Part shown: positions 44,877 through 57,184 of the stretch, piece by piece
Layout of the letters: every line of letters starts with the position of its first letter
Numbering within the stretch: position 1 is the first letter of the stretch
Assembly: GCA_014058105.1 (NCBI GenBank)
Contig: JACGCM010002198.1
Location: 1,625,001 to 1,689,000, forward strand
Direction of reading: 5' to 3'
Origin: Kingdonia uniflora
Lineage: Eukaryota; Streptophyta; Magnoliopsida; Ranunculales; Circaeasteraceae
Length of the DNA stretch: 64,000 nt
Program-made: the position numbers and the translations under genes
Notes under the pieces: model-generated
Seen by the model: the letters and a program-made list of their open reading frames with translations, nothing else
Told to the model about the DNA's origin: nothing
Databases searched by the model: none

Positions 44877-45282
44877 CTTTTAGATTTTCTCTCTAAGGCC
44901 ATGTGTTTTTTTTTTGTGAGAAGAAATAAGAAGATGTGAGAAGAGCATAAAAGATTGAGGTTAGAAATTTTGAGGTTAGAAGATTAAAAAAACTTGCGTG
45001 CGTTTGGCTGAAGGTTAGAAGTTCTACTTAAAATCCTGACTTCTAACTTCAACATCTCACTAGTCTGTTTGGCTGAACCATCTAATTTGACCACAAATTA
45101 AAAGTTTCTCCACAAAGACATAAAAAATACATGTATAAACCACATTATCCTCTATAATTCATCATATATTAATGCAACAACATAATTAAAATGGTGGTTT
45201 AAGGCAAAAGCAAAATTAAAACGTGCAAATCTTATACAAAAATACTAAATATATAGGGAACATGGTTCAACATACCCACATA

Positions 45283-45650
45283 GAGAGAGAGAGATGGAGA
45301 AATAGCCATTGTAGAGAGAGATAGAGATAGAGATAGGAGAGAGAGAAAGGGATGAAGGATGAGGGGGGGAGAAAGGTAGAAAGAGAGAGAAAAAGGGGGA
45401 TAAAGAGAGAGGTGAAACGGATAGAGAGAGAGGTGAGAGGGGGAGGTATAAAGATAAGGGAGAGAGAGAGAGGAAAGGGAGAGAGCGAGATAGAAAGATA
45501 AGGGTGAGAAAAAGAGGTAGAGAGATAAGGGTGAGAGAGAGAGAGTTGTATGAGGGTAGGAGAAAGAAGGAATAGAGAGAGAGAGGTAAGAGAGAGAGGG
45601 GATTGAGAGAGGAGGGTAAGAGAGGGGATAGAGAAATAGACAGGGAAACA
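45283..45650. repeat. GA-rich microsatellite, copy 1
   Basis: Interrupted GA/GAGAGATA repeats over about 370 bases. The 139-aa minus-strand frame here is Ser/Leu/Tyr-only translation of the repeat and not a gene. Confidence 0.85.
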
Positions 45651-46257
45651 TTGGGATAGGTCTTGATTTGGCTTATTTGGGGTTAGGATGGCTTTTCATT
45701 TGGCAGATTTGAGATTTTTTGGTTAAAAACCCCAAAATACCCCTACTTAAACCAGTCTTGAGGTGGGGAACGACCAAAACCACGGTATAGGGGCAAAACG
45801 TGCAGTCAAAGGCAAACTAGAAATTTTGAGGTTAGAAGTCAACCCAAAAAACTGTGCGTGGGTGCGTGTGTGTGTGCTAGAAGTGAGGCCTCTAACCTAA
45901 CGCCATGTTCGTTTGTTTTTTTTTTGGGTGAGAAGAGGTAGGAAGAGATAGTAAATTTTGAGTTTAGAAGATTGAAAAAAACTCGCGTGCGTTTAGCTGA
46001 AGGTTAGAACTTATACTTAAAGTCCTGACTTCTAACTTCAATTTCTCACTAGTCTGTTTAGCTGAACCATCTAATTTGACCACCGATTAGAAGTTTCTTC
46101 ACAAAACATTAAAAATACATATAAACCACATTTTCCTTTCTAATTCATCATATATTAATGCAACAACACAATTAAAATGGTAGTTTAAGGCAAAAACAAA
46201 ATTAAAACGTGCAAATCACATACAAAAATACCAAATATATAGGGACATACCCACATA

Positions 46258-46276
46258 TATATATATAGGGAGAGAG

Positions 46277-46313
<37 letters not shown>

Positions 46314-46530
46314 TGGAGAAATAACCATTATAAAGAGAGATAGAGATAGAGGTATGAGAGAGAGGGATGAGGGGAAGAGAAAAAGATAGAGGTAGAGAGA
46401 GAGAGAGAGAGAGAGTTGTATGAGGGTAGGAGAGAGAGGGGGGAGAGAGAGCGATAAAGGTAGGAAAGAGAGGGTATAGAGAGAGGGGTGAGATGGAGAG
46501 GTAGAGAAATAAGGGAGAGGGAGAGAGGGG

Positions 46531-46577
<47 letters not shown>
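46258..46577. repeat. AAAG, GA and TA microsatellites, copy 2
   Basis: GA runs and an AAAG run (about 46278-46306) are followed by more GA and a pure TA run at 46535-46577. The plus-strand frame over it (46488-46799) contains poly-Tyr-Ile and is a repeat artefact. Confidence 0.85.
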
Positions 46578-46580
<3 letters not shown>

Positions 46581-46829
46581 AAGAGGGAGAGAGTGGGGGG
46601 ATCGTTGGGTGGGTTTTTATTTGGCTTATTTGGGGTTAAGGTGACTTTTCATTCGACATATTTGAGTATTTTGTGGTTGAAATCCCCAAAATACCCCCAC
46701 TTAAACCGGTCACGGGTGTGGGAAATGACCAAACCATGGTATACTGGGAAACGACCAGTCAAAGCCAAGTCAAAGGGAAACTGGAAGTTTTTTGGTTAGA
46801 AGTCGACCCTCAATACTAGAAGCCAAAGT

Positions 46830-48770
46830 GAAATCTTATCCAAACGAGAAAGATACAGACGAATCCAGCAATGGTCAGTCACTCTTGGCGAGCATGACAT
46901 CTGTTTTGAACCTAGACATTTTGAAAAGGATCAGGCCGTAGGAGATTTCCTTGCGGATTTCCCCGTAGAAGATCCTGATTGGGAAGAAGACAACACAAAA
47001 ATTCATGAAGAACAACTCGACGAAAGGGGAGACTGGACTCAAAAGGGATGGCATCTTTTATCTGATAGATCCTCTGGACCCACAAGATCAGGCATCAGAA
47101 TCGTGATGATCACACCTTCTAATGATTGAATCGAAAAGGTAATCCGATTGAATTTTGAAACTACCAACAATGCAGCCGAGTATGAGGTAATAATTCACGG
47201 TCTAGATATGGCTCTAGAGATCGAAGTATTCGAGCTGTCCGTGTATACGGATTCTTTACTTATTGTAAACCATTACACAAATTAATTCCATAAGAATGGA
47301 TAAATGATAGATTACACAGCCACAGTAGCCGACAGAATGAATAGATTTAAGAAAATTTCTATCGAACATTTACCGAGCGGAGAAAATAGACATTCTGATT
47401 CCCTCGCATATCTCGCAGGAGTCCTTAGCTCAGAAGCTCAATATCTCAAGATCGAAGTATTATCAACCCCTAGCATTAACATCATAAACTCAAATTCTGT
47501 TAATACTGAGGGCGTTGAAGAGGATGAAGGTGATTGGAGATGACCTTTCCTCAAGTATATTGGGACCAAAAACAAATTCGACGGTGAACTCCCTCAAGAC
47601 CCCACTGAAAGAAGATGCATACTTGATAATGCTAAACACTACACCATGGAAAATGGCCTCTTATACAAGATTTTGGTCACAGGACCATATCGCGAATGCT
47701 TATCCCACAAAGAATCTCAAAAATTCCTACACGAACTACATGAAGGTACTTGTGGTTCCCACGAATCAGGAAGATCTATAGCAAATCGTGTTCTTACCTA
47801 AGGCGTCTTCTGGCCTAAAATGAAAGCTCAGGCCATCGAACTCGCAAGCAAATGTGATGCCTGTCAACGTCATGATCCCCAAATTTAAACTTCAGCCTTG
47901 GAACTCCATTCCAGCAATGTTGTATGGCCATTTAAAAGATGGGCCCTCGACCTTGTCGGTGAATTTCCTAAAACGGAAACATCTATTAGTCGCAATGGAT
48001 TACTTCACTAAGTGGGTAAAAGCAATTCCTCTATGTCGCACACGAGAGGATGGAGTCATCAAGTTTATCTGGGAAAACATCATCATCCATTTCGGCTTCC
48101 CCTATCTCATCAGGATCAACAATGGACCTCAGTTCGTTGGCTCAAAAGTCGTCAAATTCCTTAATCAACACATCATACATTCTCCTTCAAATCCCTATTA
48201 CTCGCAAGGGAATGGCTAGGCAAAAATCACTAATCACACTATCGTGGATGGGATCAAAAAGCGTTTGACAGAAAAGAAGGGAAATTAGATCATAGAATTA
48301 CCATATGTGTTATGGGCTTATCGAACTACACCTCAAGTTTCAACTGGATGCACGTCGTTCCTCCTGGCTTACGGCACAGAATCAATCATCCCTACTCACT
48401 ATCATCACCCTATTCACTACCATACCATGGTCGATGAAGAAAATGAATTACAGTTGGCATGTAATATGAGTTGGATCGAGGAAACTTGGGTCAGAGCAAT
48501 TATGAATTTGGAAAGGTATCACCAAGCTTTAGCCCGATCTTATAACAAACGCGTTCGTCATAGAGAGTTTGAAATCAAGGATCTGGTCTTCTGAGAGATT
48601 CCTAAACATCGTAAAGAGCTTATCGCAGAGAAATTATCTGAAAACTTTGAAGGTCCTTTTGTCGTTATTGGATAAAGCAGCCTCGATTCATATGATCTTG
48701 CCACTGAGCATGGCGAGCACATACCTAATCCTTGGAACATAAGGAGACTGAAGTTGTATCGTATATAACA
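46830..48770 (+). pseudogene. Tat-type pol remnant: RNase H and integrase
   Basis: About 46835-47000 gives RRIQQWSVTLGEHDICFEPR and AVGDFLADFP, the connection before the second (plant-type) RNase H. Then come NFETTNNAAEYEVIIHGLDM and VYTDSLLIVNHY (about 47150-47275) and IEHLPSGENRHSDSLAYLA. Integrase pieces follow in several frames: the H2C2-like region near 47690-47870, MDYFTKWVKAIPL, FGFPYLIRINNGPQFVGSKV (the expected second catalytic Asp is replaced by Asn here), NPYYSQGNG with the Glu position lost to a stop, and LWAYRTTPQVSTGCTSFLLAYGTESIIP. Multiple stops and frame changes; not functional. Confidence 0.75.
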
Positions 48771-49004
48771 AATATGTCACAGTATACTTTTCTCCAATCA
48801 ATCTATCATTTCGAATGACGATCTCAAATCAAGGAAAGACTTATGTTTGATCTACATACATCTGAGTACTTTCTAGGATGTCATACAGTACTCTACCTAG
48901 TACATTCGTTGTACGTCAATCTTACACCAATGAAATACTTGTGTTCAATTGTCCTATATTACAGTACTTCTTCTAATATATCCAACAAGTACTTCTATAC
49001 ATAG

Positions 49005-49400
49005 ATTACAGATCGTTTGTTGCTCCTGCCAAATCGATCATCTAAATATATTACAGATCGTTTGTTACTCCGGCCAAACCGATCATCTAAATATATTACA
49101 AATCGTTTGTTGCTCTGGCCAAACTGATCATCTAAAGATATTACAGATCGTTTGTTACTCCAGCCAAGCTGATCATCTAAATACATTACAGATCGTTTGT
49201 TGCTTCGGCCAAATCGATCATCTAAATACATTACACATCGTTTGCTGCTTCGGCTAAATCGATCATCGAAATACATTACAAATCGTTTGTTGCTTCGGCC
49301 AAATCGATCATCTAAATACATTGCAAACCGTTTGTTGTTTCGGCCAAACTGATCATCTCATGCATTGCGAATCGTTTACTATTCTGGCTGAACCGATCAC
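49005..49400. repeat. 45-bp tandem array, nine copies
   Basis: ATCGTTTGTTGCT-type units start at 49012, 49057, 49102, 49147, 49192, 49237, 49282, 49327 and 49371, an almost exact 45-bp period. Each unit holds CGGCCAAATCGATCATCTAA. Because 45 is divisible by three, both strands stay open (102 and 108 codons) with 15-residue repeats, but nothing suggests that either is a gene. Confidence 0.9.
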
Positions 49401-49962
49401 ATATCACGCTGCCTTGCATATATTATCGTTGGTACCTCACACGGTTAGTACAGTTAACTGTTTCGTCCTTAACTATTACTTCATACATCTATATTTGTAT
49501 CCTTGTTTCATATACATACAGCATAATCACATTCCTCATTCTTCACTAGAGCTATCACTTAAGTCATTACCCACATTAGAAGGTCCTGCCGCGTCCCGTA
49601 CAACACTTCCATACAACCGCTGACGTATGAATTCTGGCATTCTCCCCGCAACAATTTTCTTTCCCTCTCTAACCATGCTCTATTTAAACAATTTAATTCT
49701 GGTAATCATGGGTTGTATATATTCAAATCGGATTACCTCCATCTCACATTCTATACCTTGGACAATCAAACTATCGTATACCCTCTTACTTTCAACTTCC
49801 AATCTCTTCAATTCTGCTGCAAAGAACGATGTTACTGCCACTATCTCTCTCGTGACTATCTCCTGCTACATTTTTAACCTGTTTACTAAGAAGGAGTTCG
49901 CTCAACTAATGTTGTGCTTTCTTCAGTGCGGTTTCCAGTTGCTCACAATGATTGTTCACTCG

Positions 49963-52900
49963 TTATTTTGTACGATACACATCCAAATTTCGAGCTTCTA
50001 GCACTGTCATAAATTTGCCCATATGGTAAATCAAAGACATTGAGGCTTCATTACCTTCACATTCTACCCTCTTTCCGTCGTAACGTACCTCCAACTGTAA
50101 CAGATCTTTATCTACCTTCGTATTTGCATTTCGAAGTATATCATTTTTGGATTGGTATTCTAAGATATCCAGATGGGGCATTTGCATAATCTACTCTAGC
50201 TCACATATTTTGTTCCAATCTTCTTTTACGACTTTATTCTGTTAGGCACATACCTCCTCCATCTTCTTTACCATCATCTCAGTAACCAACAATACTTCGT
50301 ATTTACGAGCACGAGCTCGAACGTCGCTTATCTCTGCCTCAAGCATATTAGCTTGAAGCTGCAACTCCTTCACATTATTTCCTTCCCCCTCTAACGCGAC
50401 TAGCAGTTCTGTAATTTGCGTTCGCGCAGACATCAATTCAGCATCTTGTTGACTAGCTTGTTCAGAGCTACTTCCAACTTCAACACCCTTTTTTCTTATC
50501 TCTTCTTCTAAACTCTCTATCTTTTTTAAGCTGATAGCCAGTACCGCCTCTTTCTCTTGAAGAGTATCAGTTAGAAGGGTTACTACATTTCGCTCTTCCG
50601 ACATCTCCGCCCTCAATTTTTCTTCAGCTTCTGCAGCACTTTTTTAGGCACCCTGACTCGATCTTAGCTCAGCATTTATTTTTTCATTCTTTGCACGTAA
50701 CGCGTCGCACTGACTTTGTATAACAGTCAGTTCCACCTATCATAACAAATTATATTTATAATAATTCTTCATACCAACATAGCACATATAACAGTTGGCA
50801 AAATTACATCAAGAACGTGGTATCTGAGTAAGTTAGATACATCATTTTTTTCTCACAAAAAATAGATTAAATTTATCATCAAACAGTACGAAGGACTAGT
50901 CAAATAAAAACAAGAGTACTCTATTTACGACTCTTCCGGACATGAGACGACTGCACCTTGTCCCTCACTATCTTCCTATTCGACGCCTGCACATCTACCG
51001 ACGTGGTAAAGGTCACAACCTCCTGTTGATATTGTTTACACCACGTTCAAGGTATCAGACTCTCAACATCCTCCTCCTCCTCTTCTGACGACTCCTCTCA
51101 CGACCTAGGAATGGGTTATTCACCAACAATTTCTCCTTCACCTAGGGTAAACCACAGGTTTTCTGCCTTGGCATTTTCCACTTCAAAATCTTTCCCACAT
51201 TCCTCTACGAACTTCCTAAATACATTCTCTACCCTAGACAGTTCTCCCTCATAAAACACAATAACACTATCTATGTGACGCTCATACTTTGTTCGAGCAG
51301 CGACTCTTGCTCGCAATGAAAATAGGTGCTCCTTCAATAGCATTTGCACTTTGTGCAACCGCTGGTGTGTATTTTTCTATAATACACCTAAAGCCCTCAC
51401 ATCCGCTTCTACCTTCATTCGATAAGCCACTTCTTTCGATAGCCGCATTGCTAAAGACATTTTTTGTTCCACGTGCTGCAATAGCTCCTCATCCAGTAAC
51501 CCCTTTAATTCACCCTTTAATTGTTTTGGGACCTCTATTCGTTCTTTTCTTATCCTAAAAAATATAATTCTCATGGCTCTCTGATTCTACATAAAGCCAA
51601 ACATAATAGATAAAGGTTCTACATCACCCCATACAACAGACACACCAGCTCGAGCAGAATACTTTTTTGCCTCTAAACTATAACGATTGCGTGCTTCTTG
51701 ACCTAAAAACATAACTCGAGCTGGGTTCGGAACTACACCTCTCTCCCTAAAAAGCTCTATATAAGCTTCTTTTAACCCTCGTTCACTATCTACTTCAACC
51801 TCAAAATACAAGGTCAGAGCTACTAGCATACTCTGACATCTCTCCTTATCACTTGGGTCATTAAATTAAGTTAATTTTTTTGGCTTCCGAACTAATATCC
51901 CCATTTTCTCTTCCTTTCTTAACACCTCCTCTCTCTCTACTTTTATCTTAGCATATCTACATTGTAAATTATATAACTCTTTAAAAGTTTTCTCTAAATT
52001 CAACTTAAATTGCCTTCTCTCATATTCTATTTTGTTAAGTACCTGTTGAATCTGAGCCACGGAGTCCCTCGCCCTACTCAACGACTTCTCTAATTCGGAG
52101 TTTGCTTTTATCAAACGCCCTATCTCCTACATAGATTACAAATATCTTGCTTCAATACAAACATTTGCGAAAAACATATTTCAAAACATCACTCAAAATG
52201 AAAATAGTATACGATTATACAGAGTACTATCACATCCAAATCAAGCGAGCTGAAAAGCAGAAGACAGGATACCACAAAACATTTAAAGATGCTTACTAAT
52301 GTTTACCTCATAAGGATATTTCAGCGTCTTCCCCGGAGAGGGAACTATTTTAACACGTTCCACCAAAAGGTTTACTGTTTGCTCAATAGTATGGACTGGC
52401 TCTATACTGCATGGAGGATGGTTTGACACTTTTTCAGGCAAACCAGCAGCATCACCAACCATCTCTTCCTCCTCGACCTCAGCAGGGAACTCTATCTCTG
52501 CATATTTACCATTCCGGGTCAGCTCCACATCATCAACACTCAATCCAAAACAATAGTACGATTTGACAAAGTGGTATCTTTCCACTAAGGCTGCTGCAAC
52601 TGTGTCAATGATAAGCTTGTCATTCTTTGATAGATTACTGTACTTTTCTACACCTGCGGTAGTATCTGCAGCCATCCTCTCTCTCTCTCTAACAGAAGGT
52701 CAGCCTCGAGCTCTTTCACGCGAGCTGACTGAGTCTCAAACTTTGCCATCAAAGCGTCAAATTCTTGGCTCCTCTTGTCCAGACATTTTCTTGCCCCCAT
52801 CAGCAGCGTTGAGAGCTACCAGTACAAACAAAAAAGAAGAGTCAGTTCAACAGTTTCACATAGTTTGAAGACAACATCAAGTAACAATTTTTGACCACAG

Positions 52901-54382
52901 ACCGCGAACGTGTTCGAGGCACTTATCCTCGAGCTGCTGCGAGTTCGTCCCGGCCATACGACAGCATTTCTGCTCCAACTCTTTCATCTTGGCCACAGCA
53001 TGAGGGTAAGTTCGATGACTGCCCTCCTTTAGGTGCCATTTTTTCTTCAAGGAACTCTTCTCAGCCTCCTCAAGAGTGGACACGCTCACTGCGGGTTTTT
53101 CCTCCACACCGCCAGCAGTAAGCTTTGCGATCTCTTGTTAATTGAGCACAACCGCAGCAGTTGAGATACTCTGCTACGCTGGCTTTCGGACCTTACGAGT
53201 AATTCATTTGGTAGTCTGAGGTGCAGGAAGTGGAGGATTAAGCACGTCAATAATGGTCTCCACGGTTTTCCTCTCAACCATAGCTCGCTTTTCTCGAGCT
53301 CTCTGAACTATGGGTACTGCCGAATCTACCCTTTTTTGTATTCGGATACCCAATTCACTAAGTACCTCTGTTAGCTCATCCTGATCTCGAGCAACATAAT
53401 AAAACATGCTGGTCTTATCCGGGGTAGCCAACGGCTTGGGTTCTACACATAAATAGAATGACACATTATACGGCAGTACGAAAACATGTTTATAGGTTAT
53501 TTGGAGATTGGTCAACATTACTTATTCGGATTATAATATCTATTATTCAGTTCGAGCACCGGTTCATCTGGAACCCGCATACAGTTACACTCTACACACA
53601 TAAGGTGGTCGTTCCATGGTCTACCAGCAGATTCAAAGTCAAAGAATTTTAGCCTCGCTGAATCACTATACAGGTAACCACTATTTTGACCTTCCATATA
53701 CTTCCACTTATAAAATTTTAACACATCTTCAGCTGCGAACTGCTTCGCAGTCCCTTCCTTCCACCATTTTTCATTCAGTGCCTTATATACACTCATCATC
53801 TCATAAACATTCCCATTAAACTGGGCAGGGCAACACTGTAACACATTCATAACCCATTTCTGATAGTAGGTCAGCAGAATTCTAAGGTCGTATACGACTT
53901 GATTCAAGAAACAAAAAAATCCTCCCCTCGGGCCTGATAACCCAAGCCCATTGTAATACGAGAGGTTAACCCCCTTCCCTAATACTTCTATCTTTCTTCT
54001 ACTTTTCCAAACATGGAGCGTGATAGTATATTTCTTCCTTACCTTTTTCGGAGACATAGGCTCTGAACCAGAGACCTTGGTCCTCCACGTAACACCCCCC
54101 CCCCCCCCATTCTCCCTGCAATTTATTTTTATTTTTTAAGTACTCTTTCCCTACATCCACCCCCACTGGGTATATGGAAAAGACTCTTTCTTTCTTCTTT
54201 TTGTCCTCCTTCTCTTTCACACCCCCAGATCTACTGGGCCCCACCACCTCTATAGTCATCCCCACATTATTAACAGCTTCCTCCATTATACTACACTCGT
54301 CCCCCCTCCCTAAAGACGATGTTTCCTCAAAACTGGACGAGGCTACAAATTTACTAGTAGAAATACTAGGTTTAGAACTCAT
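49963..54382 (-). pseudogene. Antisense gene of the Tat element (gypsy-type transposon protein, coiled coil)
   Basis: From the ATG at 54382 an S/E/K-rich head leads to FSIYPVGVDVGKEYLKNK. After a frame change (about 54050) comes VNLSYYNGLGLSGPRGGFF, PAQFNGNVYEMMSVYKAL, YLYSDSARLKFF and GRPWNDHLMCV, resembling the plant putative gypsy-type transposon domain. Then follow VARDQDELTEVLSELGIR (about 53400), a Lys/Glu block, NDKLIIDTVAAALVERYHFV (52600) and a 1-kb frame (52114-51116) broken by three stops, all charged coiled coil. 50616-50242 and 50187-49963 continue the coiled coil. Introns probably separate the blocks. Function is unknown; antisense ORFs of Tat elements have no settled role. Confidence 0.5.
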
Positions 54383-55408
54383 ACTGAACCTATAGATACA
54401 AAGACATATTTTATCATTATCGTTATACTACAAACAGTAAAAACAGACCCACCTTCTACCCAATCGACACGTCTATTTTCCTAATTCCCAAAACAAAATA
54501 GCAAAAAATACATCATTTCAAAATTCTCTCTTCTTTTCAAACACAAATATTTCTCTCTCTACAGGCAACATACACATACAATACGACCTACACTACAGAC
54601 CTCTCTCAATGAACTGTCAAATTCTTCAAAAAAATCCCATATATTCAAAATACTTATATAGATTACCAAATCACAGATTACTCACAAATCAAACAGAAAG
54701 AGTTTTCCATTAACAACCTGTACTTGCAGAATAGCAATCATCTGCTTTACCCGGATGTCGCTTTGAAAACGAGCGATCCCGTCGTCTCTCTGACAATTTC
54801 CTATCACTTGATGAAAATCTCTTTCCCAAATCACACTCAGCACTCAAACATCTCATCTCCTTGAAAATAAGATTTGTACCACTTTTTTTCTCTCCCTGCA
54901 ACTATAGATAATTTATGAGAGAGAGAGAGAGTCGAGTTTTTATACTCTCCCTCGATTTATGAAACGATGGCTCTTTCTGACACGCGTCAGCCATCTCTGC
55001 TATTTCCATAGGTACGTCTTTTCATTTTAAAATATCATCATGACTTCTGTGATAACGTCTACTGTCATCACGTCTATCCCTATTGTCTGTCATTCAAAGT
55101 TCTACACTTTTTCCTCAACACAGTAGAGAATGACCAATCACCTTACTTTTATACTCCACCAAGATCATACATCATTCCTAAAATAGCTCAATTTTCAGAA
55201 TTTGAAGATATCAATACAGTTGGTAAAATCCTACAGCTGTCTCCCACAATATCTGTACACAAAGTAAAATAAAATATTTTATTATTTTAATAAGATTGAA
55301 ACATCACATACTTTATTCTTTCATAACCACTTATGTTATAATTATTCAAACCCAACCACAGAATACTCCAATCATAGATTACTTCTAACGAGCTTCCTAA
55401 AGTCGAGC
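54383..55408. other. Spacer upstream of the antisense gene
   Basis: It probably contains the promoter and leader of the antisense gene. A GA run lies at about 54917-54931. The 63-aa frame at 54710-54901 has no recognisable content. Nothing else is seen. Confidence 0.35.
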
Positions 55409-55777
55409 TTACCGAGCTCCCCAGTTATATTTAAAGCAACCCCGATGGTTCAGTTCCCCAAACAAAATTATCTCTCCATTTGCTACCCTTACATCCTCTT
55501 CCTCGATCTTATCACATGCGAGCTGTCGAAAAGACAGTTTTTGTACCCTGGGATCCAATAGAAACCTACGAAAAATGTTGCACCAAATAAGGCGATTATG
55601 TTCCACATGCCTGCCTTCATCGTCTAGCCCGACAAGATCCAATGGCCATTTCGGAAGTACGGCATCGTATGGTAATTGAGGAAAATAACGCTCACGAAGT
55701 TTGGCAACCTTGATCTGGAAATGACCGTCTACGGCATATTCAGTACACCGCGCATACTGTGAATGAGTCATCACCAT
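55409..55777 (-). CDS. Unknown 122-aa ORF in the Tat 3' region
   Basis: A clean frame with ordinary composition: DGHFQIKVAKLRERYFPQLP, then LDLVGLDDEGRHVEHNRLIW and a C-terminal acidic-basic alternation ending FKYNWGAR. No domain is recognised. It has the same orientation as the antisense gene series, about 1 kb upstream of it, and could be an upstream exon. Composition is not low-complexity, so I judge it coding in origin, but expression is unproven. Confidence 0.4.
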   Translation of the reverse strand: MVMTHSQYARCTEYAVDGHFQIKVAKLRERYFPQLPYDAVLPKWPLDLVGLDDEGRHVEHNRLIWCNIFRRFLLDPRVQKLSFRQLACDKIEEEDVRVANGEIILFGELNHRGCFKYNWGAR

Positions 55778-56625
55778 GGTTAGTCACACTACTTCTAGAG
55801 AACAATTATCCCCGCAGAAGATACAACTCATACTAGTCGCGATTCCTGATTTTATAGCCACCAGAAAGATTTGTAAAGATATTACCCCACTGATTCAGAA
55901 GAAGAGTATATTATTCGAGCAATATTCACAGAACGACAGAAGTTCAACATCAATTACAAAAATATTATGACAGCTCTTCGTTTCCATATCATAACGTATC
56001 TTCTCAGATTTTATACGGACACATATCAAAATAGCAACAAACAAGACAACAGCCAATCCAGCAGTTGCACACACCGCTACACATCAACCCTGTCTCACAG
56101 TTTACATAAATAACTCGACAACCTTTATACCAGTATTTCCAACAAGTTGTTCCTCTCAATCATATTCTCGGCCTCCTCTAAATTGTACCTCAACTATCAC
56201 TACCATTTTCCCTTCATACCCATGATACCTAAACATCTATGTTACCAACATATATGTTACTAACGCCTATGTTACAAGCAGAAAGTGAAACAAACAAGCT
56301 CGAGACAAAGTATCCTTATAACATAACACATATATTTCATTCAGTCCGAAAGTTTCTCGTACAAAATACTTTACAGAATAGTACAGAGATTTTATAGATT
56401 ACTTCAATTTATATCAAGTATCTGCTCGACATTTTTCTTGGCACGAAGAGTCAACAGAAGAGGCAGATTCTAAACTTTGATCCCATGCTGCAAGACTCAG
56501 GGAAGTTAGAACCTGACATCACAGATAAAAGATCTTCTTCATGGCCAAAGAACTATGGTCCATGGAAGAAAATGGTCCTTTACATCCTCATCACCTCCTC
56601 GCATACTAGAGACTGACAGAAGGCC

Positions 56626-56955
56626 TCATTTCTTCAGCAAGACCCACTCATTAGTAGGGTATCGACGAGACTCCCTCTGTCGAACGCCTGCCGCTTCATC
56701 TTTAGTTGTAACAGCTTCCTCCACCAGTAACCGAAGACCATTACAATATTTCACCTCAGATATCAATAGGTAATGGAAACGTACCATTTGGAAGTGGTTA
56801 TCCCCTACCTCCATCACTTCTTTATATGATACTGGAGTAGGCAGATGTAACGGTTGGTAACCAAAGTTCCTGATCCACAATTCTTCCATCTTCCTCCGAA
56901 TCCTAGACTCTCGGGCCTGAGTCCTAGTCGTCACAATTTTTACCACAATAAACAA
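56626..56955 (-). CDS. Unknown small protein, paralogue of the 34.0-kb ORF
   Basis: The frame starts MFIVVKIVTTRTQARESRIR and shows LHLPTPVSYKEV, VGDNHFQMVRFHYLLI, GLRLLVEEAVTTKDEAAG and ESRRYP. These are the same blocks, in the same order and spacing, as the ORF at 34012-34335 in the MULE. The first few residues may be non-native; IVTTR aligns with MVTTR of the paralogue. It lies just upstream (on its own strand) of the other minus-strand ORFs of the Tat element. The family is not recognised. Shared conserved residues include R, Q and A of TTR-x-Q-A, the LPTP turn and the Asp-Asn-x-x-Gln-Met-x-Arg-Phe helix. Confidence 0.45.
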   Translation of the reverse strand: MFIVVKIVTTRTQARESRIRRKMEELWIRNFGYQPLHLPTPVSYKEVMEVGDNHFQMVRFHYLLISEVKYCNGLRLLVEEAVTTKDEAAGVRQRESRRYPTNEWVLLKK

Positions 56956-57184
56956 AGAAAGCAGAGATCAGAGATGAAGGTTTACTCCTACCACTCAACT
57001 CAGAGTACCTTTTATACTCGGATCAACATTCAAAGCAGACTCTCCAAATTCCCAATGTCAAAAAGATTCCCCATGCAACAACATTTGACAGCAGTCATTG
57101 GTTCTAGGAAACCCAATGGACACCAACAAAATTCATGAATATGCATTAGAAATAAATCTCATATATTAACTCCAACATTTAATG

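Larger units (their letters stand above)
44897..46820. mobile_element. Two tandem copies of a non-autonomous TIR element
   Basis: Copy 1 (about 44897-45898) starts GGCCATGTGTTTTTTTTTTG and copy 2 (about 45901-46820) starts GCCATGTTCGTTTGTTTTTT. Both share GCGTGCGTTT.GCTGAAGG, CTGACTTCTAACTTCAA, CATATATTAATGCAACAAC and AATTAAAACGTGCAAATC in order. Each then has a long GA-rich microsatellite and a right part with CCCCAAAATACCCC and a TTGGTTAGAAGTC-type end. The reverse complement of the right end of copy 2 includes CTCGTTTGG, echoing the left TTCGTTTG. Class is uncertain (hAT- or PIF-like). No coding capacity. Confidence 0.5.

Noticed and set aside
45232..45651. 139-aa minus-strand ORF rich in Ser, Leu and Tyr
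   Set aside because: It is a translation of the GA microsatellite.
48949..49321. Overlapping 102- and 108-aa repeat proteins on both strands
   Set aside because: Both are by-products of a 45-bp period divisible by three; no start context or homology supports them.
49005..49400. CRISPR-like regular array
   Set aside because: Units are contiguous with no spacers, there are no cas genes, and the context is a plant retrotransposon. It is a simple tandem repeat.
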